Shown here in pieces: positions 27,201 to 35,853 of a stretch of 64,000 nucleotides of DNA. The translations under genes and the position numbers were made by a program. This stretch comes from G965267425 sp965267425 (lineage in GTDB: Bacteria; Bacteroidota; Bacteroidia; Flavobacteriales_E; Vicingaceae): positions 248,001 to 312,000 of the forward strand of contig OZ253959.1 in the NCBI GenBank assembly GCA_965267425.1, in the 5' to 3' direction. The notes beneath the pieces are model-generated. The model was not told the DNA's origin. It did no database searches and saw only the letters and a program-made list of their open reading frames with translations. How positions within the stretch are numbered: position 1 is the first letter of the stretch; each line of letters begins with the position of its first letter.

Positions 27201-29594
27201 ACGGCACCTGCAGTTAATATTAGTTCGGGTTCCGGATCAGGAATTTGTCAGGGCGATTCTACGTTGTTAACCGCTACTGCAGGAACGGCCTATCAATGGT
27301 ATTTAAATGGTGATATGATTTTAGGGGAAATTGGTCAGACATTTTTTGCCAAAGATTCTGGAAGTTATAATGTGGCCGTTACATCTTCAGGAGCCTGCAC
27401 CGATACATCAGGTATTCCATTTGATTTAGCCGTCTACGATTACCCAGTGGTGTCAGTTTCCACATTTGATCCTGTCCCCATTTGTAATGGAGATACGGCT
27501 GTATTGAATGCAAGTGCGGGAAGTGATTATCAATGGTATAGAAATGGGGCGTTGTTGTCTGGTGAAAAAAACAATTCCATTGTGGCTACTCAAGAAGGTA
27601 ATTACAACGTGCTAATTACGGAAGGTGGTATTTGTGCGGATAGTGCAGTGTCAGGATTTGACCTGGTCGTAAACCCTCTTCCAACTCCGGCATTTACATC
27701 CAATGCAACTCACTTTTGCATTGGCGATTCGGTTACATTGACAACCAATCCTACTGGCGGAGAATTTGTGCAATGGATGTTTAATGGTGCTGAATTGATT
27801 GGGGATACTTTCACAACCTACATTGCCAGAGATTCTGGGTTCTATAATTTATTGTATGTAAATACTTTTGGATGTGGGGATTCGGCTGCTCCGGTATTTA
27901 TAAGTGAAAAGCCCTTACCGACACCTACCATATTGTCTTCTTCGGGAAATGCGGTTTGTGCTGGAGATTCAACAACCCTTTCTACTGACGCATACAGCGC
28001 ATATCAATGGTATAGAAATGGCCTGCTTCAATCTTCTCAGACCAATCAACAATTCGTAACGAATTTGACGGGTAATTACAATGTAACCGTAGTAGATAGT
28101 TTTGGATGTCAAGACAGTAGCCTGGCTGCCTATTCATTTATTGTTAATTCTAATCCCCTAGTAACCATTACCCCGGGAGGTAACACTACTTTTTGTGATG
28201 GAGAATCGGTAACACTAAGTACAATTTCTGGAACCACTTACCAATGGTATCAAGATGGAGTGCTGATAACAGGAGCTACTCAAAGTACATATGTTGCCAG
28301 TGTTTCTGGGAGGTATAACGTATTGGTAACCAACGCAAGCAATTGTACGGATAGCGCAGCGTCCGGAACAATCGTCACTGTTAACCCTCTACCAGCAGTC
28401 AACATCAGTGCTTTAGGGCCAACGGCATTTTGCTTTAAGGATTCCACCACACTTTCTGCTTCAACAGGTAACAAATTTCAATGGTATGTCAATGGAGCTT
28501 TGCTCCCCTCAGATACGTTTCAAACCATTACGGTTAAATCACCGGGAAATTATAACGTTTATGTTACCAACAGCTTCGGTTGTTCAGATAGTGCGTCGAG
28601 TTTTACTACCATTACGGTATTTCCTCTTCCAACTCCAATGATTGTTGTTCCTGGTGTGTCTCAATTCTGTGTTGGAGATTCTACAGAATTGATTGCTACA
28701 GGAGGATTGGGATACCAATGGACACTTTTTGGTCAGCCGCAAATTGGTGCAGTTGATTCCAGTCTGGTTGTTTATGCCGGGGGACTGTATAATGTAATAG
28801 CCACTGACATTAATAACTGCTCGGATACTGCAGCTATGCCAGTAACCATTACCGTCAATCCGTTACCTGTGGTTGGTATCACGGCGAATGGACCAACAAC
28901 CTTTTGTGAAGGTGATAGCGTGGAGCTGGTCACGTTTGGCGGGATAAGTTATCAATGGTATCGCAATGGTCAAATTATGCCTGGAGAAACCAATGCAAAT
29001 TTGATTGCCAGTCAACAGGGAAGTTATAACGTTTTGGTATTTGACATCAATCAATGTTTTGACACGGCGTTTCAGTCCTTACCTGTATCAACACTTGATT
29101 TGCCTGTGGTGAGCCTGGCTGATTTTGATGATATCTGCAATATTGCTCCGCCGTTTACACTGACGGGTGGCAATCCTGCCGGAGGAGTTTATTCTGGCAA
29201 TTCGGTAGTATCCAATCAATTTTATCCTTCAAATGCCGGTGTTGGAGTACATACATTAGTTTATACCTATTCTGATTCAAACAATTGTGAGAATTCCGCA
29301 ACAAATACAATTGAAGTAGCCAATTGTACGGGGATTGATGAGTTGAGTCTGGATAAGAGTGTACGCATTTATCCCGTTCCTACTTCTGAACTATTGAAGA
29401 TTGAGTTGACAGATCCTGAGGTTATGTTAAGGAACATTCAGATTTATGATGTTCAGATGAATTTAGTTTTCAATAAACAAATAGAAGAGGAAAAAAGAAT
29501 GGTCTTGAATGTGGCTTCTTATGCCAAAGGAACTTATTTTATTCGACTGCAATTTGATGAAGGCTACTTGTTCAAGCAATTGATTGTTGAATAG
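24273..29594 (+). CDS. Secreted multidomain subtilase (S8) with T9SS sorting domain
   Basis: Protein of 1773 aa with a signal peptide ending near QLLAQ. The peptidase triad is D128 (VGEWDGG), H155 (SDHATHVAGT) and S375 (NGTSMASPS), with oxyanion Asn267 (SAGNDRN). A beta domain resembling the pre-peptidase C-terminal type follows. Then come a MAM-like jelly roll (FPYVQDFESF to SDIAIDDIFVG), a fibronectin-III-like domain, and a second beta module with DTYLYVLNTSGG. Eight Ig-like repeats with YQWYRNG cores (about 75-80 aa each) precede an LTGGNPAGGVYSG module. A C-terminal T9SS sorting domain (RIYPVPTSELLKIEL) ends the protein. It should be exported and attached to the surface or released to degrade protein. 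The downstream gene encodes a homologue of the C-terminal half. Confidence 0.96.
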   Translation: MKPIYSTIKLVITILLFSLSGQLLAQVGVDIPANTDKLDQLSSQWKKQRIQNLRKARKIARERDMLFRYESGEGEIMEIQGVSESGELIYYVTDNRDAAESASTDKVWPGGSLGYSLKGDSMTVGEWDGGAVRLTHHELTGRSTQTDGATSNSDHATHVAGTLIGGGADTSARGMAYNASLSAHDWNFDDSEMATAAGTGLLISNHSYGSITGWFYNSSASRDEWWGDTTLSGTEDYKFGFYNNQAQSWDQIAWNAPYYLIVKSAGNDRNDGHTGSHYLPNHGVWSTTSRPDDGGTDGYDCISTYGNSKNIMTVGAVSDISGGYSSPSSVVMSSFSGWGPTDDGRIKPDIVANGIGLYSSLSTHDSAYASYNGTSMASPSASGSMLLVQEHYNNENGVFMKSATLKGLIIHTADEAGSAEGPDYQFGWGMLNTASAVELISDTGADISENTLTNSQTYSFNFTSNGLAPIKATICWTDLAGTPPAASNDPTTLMLVNDLDMRIIRNSDTTNFLPYVLNPALPSSAATKADNFRDNVEKIYIEVPQSGSYTLQVTHKGVLTGGSQNFSLIFEGGNAEPIPMNCALVVDTFPYVQDFESFALCSTTPGAACALPTLSGWENDTTDVLDWTTDNGGTTSTGTGPTTDYNPGTATGRYLYVEATNPSYPDKDAYLLSPCFALDTIQDPVLEFAYHMYGSNMGSLNVDVRKGGNWINLWSIAGDQGNQWFIKSIDLSAYEGDTVQFRFRGKTGNNFRSDIAIDDIFVGPDICEAPSNLAASNIQDSSAVISWTTGGASNWEIEIGVQGFTLGTGFNANLNFNPVLFTGLFPSTTYDFYVRDSCGPGEYSEWVGPLTFSTCSEIGNAFGTPFIVNNLPYSDTGTTAECFSQTYGNAAPDAFYRVITSNCADSLNVSLCGSGYDTYLYVLNTSGGLVAFNDDDCGLQSNVENIAVSGGDTLFVVVDGYSANSGSYVLSITEHLTAPAVNISSGSGSGICQGDSTLLTATAGTAYQWYLNGDMILGEIGQTFFAKDSGSYNVAVTSSGACTDTSGIPFDLAVYDYPVVSVSTFDPVPICNGDTAVLNASAGSDYQWYRNGALLSGEKNNSIVATQEGNYNVLITEGGICADSAVSGFDLVVNPLPTPAFTSNATHFCIGDSVTLTTNPTGGEFVQWMFNGAELIGDTFTTYIARDSGFYNLLYVNTFGCGDSAAPVFISEKPLPTPTILSSSGNAVCAGDSTTLSTDAYSAYQWYRNGLLQSSQTNQQFVTNLTGNYNVTVVDSFGCQDSSLAAYSFIVNSNPLVTITPGGNTTFCDGESVTLSTISGTTYQWYQDGVLITGATQSTYVASVSGRYNVLVTNASNCTDSAASGTIVTVNPLPAVNISALGPTAFCFKDSTTLSASTGNKFQWYVNGALLPSDTFQTITVKSPGNYNVYVTNSFGCSDSASSFTTITVFPLPTPMIVVPGVSQFCVGDSTELIATGGLGYQWTLFGQPQIGAVDSSLVVYAGGLYNVIATDINNCSDTAAMPVTITVNPLPVVGITANGPTTFCEGDSVELVTFGGISYQWYRNGQIMPGETNANLIASQQGSYNVLVFDINQCFDTAFQSLPVSTLDLPVVSLADFDDICNIAPPFTLTGGNPAGGVYSGNSVVSNQFYPSNAGVGVHTLVYTYSDSNNCENSATNTIEVANCTGIDELSLDKSVRIYPVPTSELLKIELTDPEVMLRNIQIYDVQMNLVFNKQIEEEKRMVLNVASYAKGTYFIRLQFDEGYLFKQLIVE

Positions 29595-29728
29595 AGTTTG
29601 AAAATTAAATCACTAATTAATAGGGGAAATACCAATTTGGAATTTTAAGGGTTTAGCCTAAATTTTCAGGCGTCTTGCGTCTTTTCTTTGCCGGAGTATT
29701 TGATAATTAATGAATTAAATTCTTCGCT

Positions 29729-32155
29729 ATGAAAAGAAACCACTACTTATTTCTTGGAATACAATTGTTAATTGGATTGGTGGCAGTTGCACAAACGTGC
29801 ATTCAAACCATCTCAACCTTTCCTTATGAGCAACACTTTGACAGTTTAACTACCTGCTTGTCTGTTTCGTGTAATTTGAACAACATCGGCTGGAACAATT
29901 CTTCAAATGATGATTTAGACTTTCTATTACGTAATATGGCCACACCGAACACCTATTCAGGGCCAAATGGGGACTACAGTTTAGGCAAAAAGGGGAAGTA
30001 TATATATGTTGAAGGTTATAATAATCGCCTCAAAAAATCGGAATTGTATACTCCTTGTTTTGTATTGGATTCATCACGGACTTTGTACCTTGAATTTGCT
30101 TACCATATGGTAGGAAAGGATCAAGGAAGCTTGACATTAGAAATATTGGATAAGGGCCATTGGACCCAATTATTTTCGAATGTCGGAGAAACCAAAATTA
30201 AAAATTGGCATACCGAGGTCATTGAACTTTCACCCTTTCTTGGAGATACAGTGCAATTCAGATTTATAGCTAAAACTGGCAATGGAAATTCATCTGACAT
30301 TGCAATAGATGCATTCCAAATTAAATATGATCATTGCAATGATGGAAAATTAGATTGGCTTTTGACGTCAAATAACAAAATGGAAGTTACACTCTCGTGG
30401 TCCAGTTTATACAATCTGCCAGCTCAAATTGAATATGGGCCTAAGGATTTCATTCCAGGAACGGGTCAAGTGATAGTTGATTCAAATCATTGTAATTTAA
30501 AGTTTCCGCAATTCGAAGTATATGATGTGTACTTGCGTAAACCCTGTGATTCGAATTCATATGGAATTCCATTGGGCCCGTTTACCATAGATTTGATCTC
30601 TGACACGGGTGATTGGGCAGCGGTTCCATACGTTATCTCGTCTTTACCATTCGTGCATCAAGGAAATACGTCCAAATTAAGGAATTTAAATTCTCTTAGA
30701 TTCTCAAAAGACGCTTGCTATCGTTACGTGGTAGAGGATTGCATAGATAAAATTGATATATCCTTGTGCAATGGAACTTTCTTTGATTCGTATTTGTATG
30801 TTTTGGATAGTAAGCTTAAGTGGATCAGAAGCAATGATGACGAATGTGGCTATCAGTCAGAAATAACAAATTTGAAAGTAAACCCAGGAGACACCATTTA
30901 TATTTTAGTTGAAGGTTATGATCCTCTTGATATAGGGCAATTTCAATTGGAAGTCAACAATGCCAGTTTTAAATTCCAAACTAAAAAAAATGTGCTTTGT
31001 AAGAGCGACTCGACCTTGATTGAATTTAATGCGATTAGTTTAAAAGATTCTGTGATTTCGACAGAATGGTATAGAGATGGAATGCCATATTTTGTTGGTA
31101 ACGTAGATTCAATGTTCATGAAAACACCAGGCGAATATTCCATGAAATTTGCTTTGTCAAATGGAACAATTTGTAAAACAGATACTATAAAAATTGAATC
31201 GTTTCAAACGATTGAACCTCGAACAGATTCCATTTGTATTGGAGACTCTATCAACATGCAGGTACTGATCAAGGGACAAAATTATCAATGGTATAGAAAT
31301 GGTGTATTGCTTCCAAACGATACTTTGGATCAACTATCAGCGATTTTGGGAGGAAACTACAATGTCTTTGTTTCAACAGCCAATTCTTGTTCAGATTCTT
31401 CTTCAAAAGGTTCGACTGTGGAATTATTTCATTACCCACAAGCTCAAATAGAACTCTTTGGAGATTCTTCTATTTGCGAAGACGATTCCGTGCGTCTTTT
31501 ATCATTAGGCCAACCAAATCATCATTGGTATATGAATGATGATACATCTTACATATCAACGAATCAGTCAATTCAGGTATCACAATCAGGTTCGTATTTT
31601 GTTGTATCGAATATTGCGGGTATTTGCTTTGATACAAGCGACAGAGTGCAAATAGATGTATTATCTCTGCCAGAAGTTAAGTTGGATTCGTACGAAGATT
31701 TATGTACTTATTCTGACCCGGTAGTATTAACAGGCGGCTTTCCGATAGGGGGCGTTTATAGTGGGCCACTAGATTCAAACAATGTGTTTGATCCACAACT
31801 CTCTGATACGGGTTCCTTTCAATTCATTTACACATATATTGACAGTAATTTATGCTCAGCATCCGACACTAGTGTAATCCGCGTTAGATTGTGTACGGGG
31901 ATAAAAGAAGATGAAGGGAAAGATATTTTCATTTTTCCTCAGCCGACGTCAAGTGAATTACATATTGTCCTTGAAGAAGTTAATACTTCTCCAGTGGAGG
32001 TTATCATATACAACTCTAATTTGCAACAAGTGCATCAATCCCAACATCTCGAATCAACCATTGACTTGAATTTATCAGGATTAAATAGGGGTGTATATGT
32101 ATTGGTGATTCAACAAGGAGATGAGCGAATAGCCAAACAGATTATTCTGAATTGA
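29729..32155 (+). CDS. Secreted T9SS protein, paralogue of the subtilase C-terminal half
   Basis: Protein of 808 aa with a signal peptide (LLIGLVAVAQ). Its order mirrors the preceding protein after the peptidase: a MAM-like domain (FPYEQHFDSL, LEFAYHMVGKDQGSL, DTVQFRFIAKTGNGNSSDIAID), a FN3-like part, the DSYLYVLDSK module, then only three Ig-like repeats (TEWYRDG, YQWYRNG, HHWYMND), an LTGGFPIGGVYSG module and a sorting domain (IFIFPQPTSSELHIVL). No catalytic residues of S8 are present. Codon and base use look more AT-rich than in the larger gene, suggesting divergence after duplication. It may be a binding or adhesin subunit. A terminator follows. Confidence 0.9.
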   Translation: MKRNHYLFLGIQLLIGLVAVAQTCIQTISTFPYEQHFDSLTTCLSVSCNLNNIGWNNSSNDDLDFLLRNMATPNTYSGPNGDYSLGKKGKYIYVEGYNNRLKKSELYTPCFVLDSSRTLYLEFAYHMVGKDQGSLTLEILDKGHWTQLFSNVGETKIKNWHTEVIELSPFLGDTVQFRFIAKTGNGNSSDIAIDAFQIKYDHCNDGKLDWLLTSNNKMEVTLSWSSLYNLPAQIEYGPKDFIPGTGQVIVDSNHCNLKFPQFEVYDVYLRKPCDSNSYGIPLGPFTIDLISDTGDWAAVPYVISSLPFVHQGNTSKLRNLNSLRFSKDACYRYVVEDCIDKIDISLCNGTFFDSYLYVLDSKLKWIRSNDDECGYQSEITNLKVNPGDTIYILVEGYDPLDIGQFQLEVNNASFKFQTKKNVLCKSDSTLIEFNAISLKDSVISTEWYRDGMPYFVGNVDSMFMKTPGEYSMKFALSNGTICKTDTIKIESFQTIEPRTDSICIGDSINMQVLIKGQNYQWYRNGVLLPNDTLDQLSAILGGNYNVFVSTANSCSDSSSKGSTVELFHYPQAQIELFGDSSICEDDSVRLLSLGQPNHHWYMNDDTSYISTNQSIQVSQSGSYFVVSNIAGICFDTSDRVQIDVLSLPEVKLDSYEDLCTYSDPVVLTGGFPIGGVYSGPLDSNNVFDPQLSDTGSFQFIYTYIDSNLCSASDTSVIRVRLCTGIKEDEGKDIFIFPQPTSSELHIVLEEVNTSPVEVIIYNSNLQQVHQSQHLESTIDLNLSGLNRGVYVLVIQQGDERIAKQIILN

Positions 32156-32173
32156 CAGAAATAGGTTAAGAGT

Positions 32174-32206
32174 AAAAGGGTGTTGATATTTTTCATCACC
32201 CTTTTT
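32174..32206 (+). terminator. Rho-independent terminator after the T9SS paralogue
   Basis: Nine-bp stem AAAAGGGTG / CACCCTTTT with a 14-nt loop, running into a T-tract. Confidence 0.8.
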
Positions 32207-32224
32207 GCTTAAATGCTCTTAAAA

Positions 32225-32252
32225 TTGTTTCATTTGAATAGTGCTATCTTTA
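32225..32252 (+). promoter_or_regulatory. Putative promoter of the kynurenine-pathway pair
   Basis: TTG at 32225-32227, 17-bp spacer, TATCTTTA at 32245-32252 (last base off consensus), 18 bp upstream of the ATG. Confidence 0.35.
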
Positions 32253-32269
32253 TCAAAAAATAATTTATC

Positions 32270-32797
32270 ATGGCTATAACCCGTCCTTTTAATTTTCAAA
32301 AATGGATTGACGAACACCGTCATTTATTGAAACCGCCAGTAGGTAACAAACAAGTATTCGAAGATGCAGAATTCATTGTTATGGTGGTTGGCGGTCCGAA
32401 TGCAAGAAAGGACTATCATTTTAACGAAGGGGAAGAATTCTTCTATCAATTGGAAGGAGATGTTATGGTCAAAATTCAAGAAGAGGGCAAAGCTGTAGAA
32501 GTTCCTATCAAAGAAGGCGAAATCTTTTTGTTGCCTCCAAGAATTCCTCATTCACCCATTCGACCAGCTAATACTGTGGGTTTGGTAATAGAAAGGAAAA
32601 GAAAAAAACATGAAGATGACGGATTACTTTGGTTTTGTGACAATTGCAATAATAAACTGTATGAAGAGTATTTTTATTTGAACAGCATAGAAAATGATTT
32701 TCTCCCTGTGTTTAAAAGATTTTATTCTTCTGAAGAACACAGAACGTGCAATTCTTGTGGTCACGTAATGGAAATTGATGAGCGATTCGTGGATTGA
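32270..32797 (+). CDS. 3-hydroxyanthranilate 3,4-dioxygenase
   Basis: Cupin dioxygenase of 175 aa, opening 3-hydroxyanthranilate to 2-amino-3-carboxymuconate semialdehyde. The catalytic iron ligands are H50 (KDYHFNEGEE), E56 and H94 (PRIPHSP), with the spacing of characterised bacterial enzymes. Two C-terminal CxxC pairs (CDNCNNK and CNSCG) form the rubredoxin-like second iron site found in bacterial members. Equivalent genes are called nbaC or haaO. It is followed after one base by the decarboxylase that uses its product. Other kynurenine-pathway genes are not in the window. Confidence 0.96.
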   Translation: MAITRPFNFQKWIDEHRHLLKPPVGNKQVFEDAEFIVMVVGGPNARKDYHFNEGEEFFYQLEGDVMVKIQEEGKAVEVPIKEGEIFLLPPRIPHSPIRPANTVGLVIERKRKKHEDDGLLWFCDNCNNKLYEEYFYLNSIENDFLPVFKRFYSSEEHRTCNSCGHVMEIDERFVD

Positions 32798-32798
32798 T

Positions 32799-33818
32799 AT
32801 GGCCGAACTTTTTTCAATAGACATACACACCCACATCATTCCTGAAAACATTCCCGATTTCAAAAGTAAATTTGGGTACGGTGGTTTTATACATCTTGAT
32901 CATCACAAACCGTGCTGTGCGAGAATGATGAAAGACGATCATTTTTTCAGAGAAATTGAAGACAATTGCTGGAGCCCGGAGAGACGAATGGAAGAGTGTG
33001 ATCATCACCATGTGGATGTGCAAGTATTGTCCACTATTCCGGTTATGTTTAGCTATTGGGCGAAAGCAAAAGACGCCTTGGAAGTAGCGTCATTTTTGAA
33101 TGATCACATAGCCGAAATCGTAGAGCGATACCCCAAAAGATTTGTAGGGTTGGGAACATTACCCATGCAAGATCCAAAGTTATCCGTTCAGGAATTGGAA
33201 CGGTGTAAAAAAATAGGATTAAAGGGAATACAAATAGGCTCACATGTCAATGAGTGGAATTTGGACAGACCCGAAATATTTGAAGTATTTGAAGCATGTC
33301 AAGAATTGGACATGTCAGTTTTTGTGCATCCCTGGGACATGATCGGATCATCAAAAATGAACAAATATTGGTTGCCATGGTTGGTTGGAATGCCGGCAGA
33401 AACGTCTTTGGCCATATGTTCGATGATTTTTGGCGGAGTTTTTGAAAAATTGCCAAAACTACGTGTTGCATTTGCACATGGAGGAGGTTCTTTTCCAGCA
33501 ACATTAGGAAGAATTCAACATGGATTTGACGTTCGACCGGACTTATGTGCAATTGATAACAATGTGGATCCCAAAGCGTACATTGGAAAATTTTATATCG
33601 ATTCGCTTGTACACGATCCAACCATGTTGGATTTTGTTGTGAATTTATTCGGAGCTGAAAAAATTGCCTTGGGAACGGACTATCCTTTTCCATTGGGAGA
33701 ACTTGAGCCTGGCAAACTAATTAGAAGTATGCCTTACGATTCAACCACTAAGGAAAATCTACTGCATGGTGCAGCATTGAATTGGTTGAATATGAAGAAG
33801 GCTGAATTTACCAGCTGA
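32799..33818 (+). CDS. 2-amino-3-carboxymuconate-6-semialdehyde decarboxylase-like amidohydrolase
   Basis: Protein of 339 aa from the ATG at 32799, placed directly after the dioxygenase stop; an upstream in-frame ATG would lie inside the previous gene. Amidohydrolase-fold metal ligands are visible: H10 and H12 in DIHTHI, a His in FVHPWDMIG, AHGGGSFP, and the Asp of GTDYPFPLG. The CWSPERRMEECDHHHVD region fits ACMSD. It converts the dioxygenase product to 2-aminomuconate semialdehyde, directing tryptophan carbon away from quinolinate. Its stop touches the end of the convergent PurF-type gene. Confidence 0.94.
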   Translation: MAELFSIDIHTHIIPENIPDFKSKFGYGGFIHLDHHKPCCARMMKDDHFFREIEDNCWSPERRMEECDHHHVDVQVLSTIPVMFSYWAKAKDALEVASFLNDHIAEIVERYPKRFVGLGTLPMQDPKLSVQELERCKKIGLKGIQIGSHVNEWNLDRPEIFEVFEACQELDMSVFVHPWDMIGSSKMNKYWLPWLVGMPAETSLAICSMIFGGVFEKLPKLRVAFAHGGGSFPATLGRIQHGFDVRPDLCAIDNNVDPKAYIGKFYIDSLVHDPTMLDFVVNLFGAEKIALGTDYPFPLGELEPGKLIRSMPYDSTTKENLLHGAALNWLNMKKAEFTS

Positions 33819-35720
33819 TTAGTAAGCCCTTTCGTTTTTGCCTTCATAGTAATTGACAAAGGCTTTGTTTACCACCCTATTTCCTCCTGGGGTAGGAAAG
33901 TTTCCAGTAAAGTACCAATCACCGAGATGTTTCGGACATGCGGCATGCAATCCTTCAATGGTTTGATAGATGATTTCAATCTCAGTATCAACAGATTCTG
34001 GGGTCAATAACTCAGTAATTTTGGCAGATATCTCTTCGGCTGTGAAGGGATCATAAATTTCTTTCACATAGTTTTTAATCTGTTCTTTTTTGAGCGTCTC
34101 TTGTTCCTTACACTTCTTGTAGACATCGTCAATGACAATTTGCTTACCTCTTTCCTTTAACAGTGCAATAGCCGCTTCAAACGCGATGAAATCTCCCATT
34201 TTTGCCATGTCAATTCCATAACAATCTGGATATCGAATTTGTGGGGCAGAAGATACCACCACTATTTTTTTTGGTCCTAATCGATCCAATATTTGCAGAA
34301 TACTTTGCTTTAATGTTGTGCCGCGAACGATGGAATCATCAATAACTACCAAATTGTCAATACCCTTTTTAACTACACCATACGTGATATCGTAAACATG
34401 CGCAACCAGATCATTTCTACTTTGATCCTGTGTTATAAAGGTCCTTAGCTTGGCATCTTTAATGGCTATTTTTTCTCGCCGAATGTTGGTAGACAGAATT
34501 TTTTGCAACTCTTTCGAATCATTTTTGCCATTCATTTTTTGAATAGCTTCTGCCTTTTGTTGATTGAGTACATTATTCAATTCTTCAATCATACCGTAAA
34601 AAGAAATTTCCGCCGTATTCGGAATAAATGAAAAGACCGAATTTGTTAAATCATTATCAATTGATTTCATGACGGCCGGGCATATAGAAGCCCCCAAGGC
34701 CTTCCTTTCCTGATAAATATTTTTATCGTTTCCTCTTGAAAAATAGATTCTTTCAAACGAACAAGATCTTTTTTCACCGGGTTCACGAACCTGTTCAATG
34801 GAAATTTTACCACTCTTTTTAATAATCAAAGCATGCCCTGGTGTCAATTCTTTGATGTTTTCAAAAGGAACATTAAAAGCTGTCTGAATTGGAGGACGTT
34901 CTGAGGCAACCACAGCAATTTCATCATCCATGTAGTAATAAGTCGGACGAATTCCGTTGGGGTCTCTCAATACAAATGCATCACCATGTCCCATTAATCC
35001 CACCATTGCATAACCTCCATCCCAGTCATTCGCTGACCTTTCCAGGATACGTTGAACATTTAAATTTTCAGCAATTAATCGAGATATTTCCACTTGGTCG
35101 TATCCCATGGATTTGTACTGCTGATACAATGTTTCATTTTCTTCATCCAGGAAATGACCTATCTTTTCAAGTACCGTAACCGTGTCGGATTTTCGTTTTG
35201 GATGTTGACCTATTCTCACCAACAAACTGAAAAGTTCATCCACATTGGTCAGATTGAAGTTTCCGGCAACCACCAAATTTTTTGTCATCCAGTTATTTTG
35301 ACGCAAAAAGGGATGGCAACTTTCTATGCTATTTTCACCATAAGTGCCATAACGCACATGACCGAGAAACAACTCACCTGAAAAAGGAAGATTATCTTTT
35401 AACCAATGAACATCCGAAAACTGTTCAGGATTCTTTTCATACTCAAGTTGAAAACGAGTATTTATTTGATCAAATACGTCTTGAATGGGTTGTTTTGCAT
35501 TGGAACGATATCGGCTAATGTATCTGTTACCAGGCTTGGCATCGAATTTTATGTTTGCAACACCGGCCCCGTCCTGGCCCCTGTTGTGTTGCTTTTCCAT
35601 AAGCAGGTAGAGTTTGTCTTTTCCATACGTAAGCGTGCCGTACTTTTTTTGGTAGTATTCCAAAGGTTTCAGCAACCGGATTAATCCAATGCCGCACTCG
35701 TGTTTTATGGCATCACTCAT
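33819..35720 (-). CDS. PurF-type glutamine amidophosphoribosyltransferase, long form
   Basis: Protein of 633 aa. The Ntn-type glutaminase has a probable nucleophile Cys9 (HECGIGLIRL). The preceding Glu8-Cys9 junction resembles the self-processed propeptide of classical PurF. Glutaminase motifs HNRGQDGAGVA and GHVRYGTYG follow. The phosphoribosyltransferase part contains the PRPP loop VVIDDSIVRGTTL. It is about 130-150 residues longer than typical PurF, with extra sequence between the two domains (LNNVLNQQKAEAIQKMNG region) and at the C-terminus. It may be a Bacteroidota-specific paralogue or the main PurF. The reaction is expected to be 5-phosphoribosylamine formation for purines. Confidence 0.88.
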   Translation of the reverse strand: MSDAIKHECGIGLIRLLKPLEYYQKKYGTLTYGKDKLYLLMEKQHNRGQDGAGVANIKFDAKPGNRYISRYRSNAKQPIQDVFDQINTRFQLEYEKNPEQFSDVHWLKDNLPFSGELFLGHVRYGTYGENSIESCHPFLRQNNWMTKNLVVAGNFNLTNVDELFSLLVRIGQHPKRKSDTVTVLEKIGHFLDEENETLYQQYKSMGYDQVEISRLIAENLNVQRILERSANDWDGGYAMVGLMGHGDAFVLRDPNGIRPTYYYMDDEIAVVASERPPIQTAFNVPFENIKELTPGHALIIKKSGKISIEQVREPGEKRSCSFERIYFSRGNDKNIYQERKALGASICPAVMKSIDNDLTNSVFSFIPNTAEISFYGMIEELNNVLNQQKAEAIQKMNGKNDSKELQKILSTNIRREKIAIKDAKLRTFITQDQSRNDLVAHVYDITYGVVKKGIDNLVVIDDSIVRGTTLKQSILQILDRLGPKKIVVVSSAPQIRYPDCYGIDMAKMGDFIAFEAAIALLKERGKQIVIDDVYKKCKEQETLKKEQIKNYVKEIYDPFTAEEISAKITELLTPESVDTEIEIIYQTIEGLHAACPKHLGDWYFTGNFPTPGGNRVVNKAFVNYYEGKNERAY

Positions 35721-35750
35721 TTTTCACTGCTCATGAGAATAAAATCAACG

Positions 35751-35758
35751 CAAAATTA
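35751..35758 (-). promoter_or_regulatory. Putative -7 element for the PurF-type gene
   Basis: Minus-strand TAATTTTG matches TAnnTTTG, 30 bp upstream of the ATG. Confidence 0.42.
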
Positions 35759-35816
35759 AGGTTTATTTTTAGAATGTAAGACATGTTGTCTCTCATCTGT
35801 CGTTCAAATAAATTTC

Positions 35817-35824
35817 TATTTTTG
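35817..35824 (+). promoter_or_regulatory. Putative -7 element for the dipeptidyl peptidase III gene
   Basis: TATTTTTG matches TAnnTTTG, 29 bp upstream of the ATG at 35854. Confidence 0.42.
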
Positions 35825-35853
35825 TTTGCTCTAACCCACACAGTTATTTATTG

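Noticed and set aside
33247..33693. A 148-codon open frame antisense to the decarboxylase gene
   Set aside because: It is a shadow of the decarboxylase coding strand with no recognisable motif or start context.
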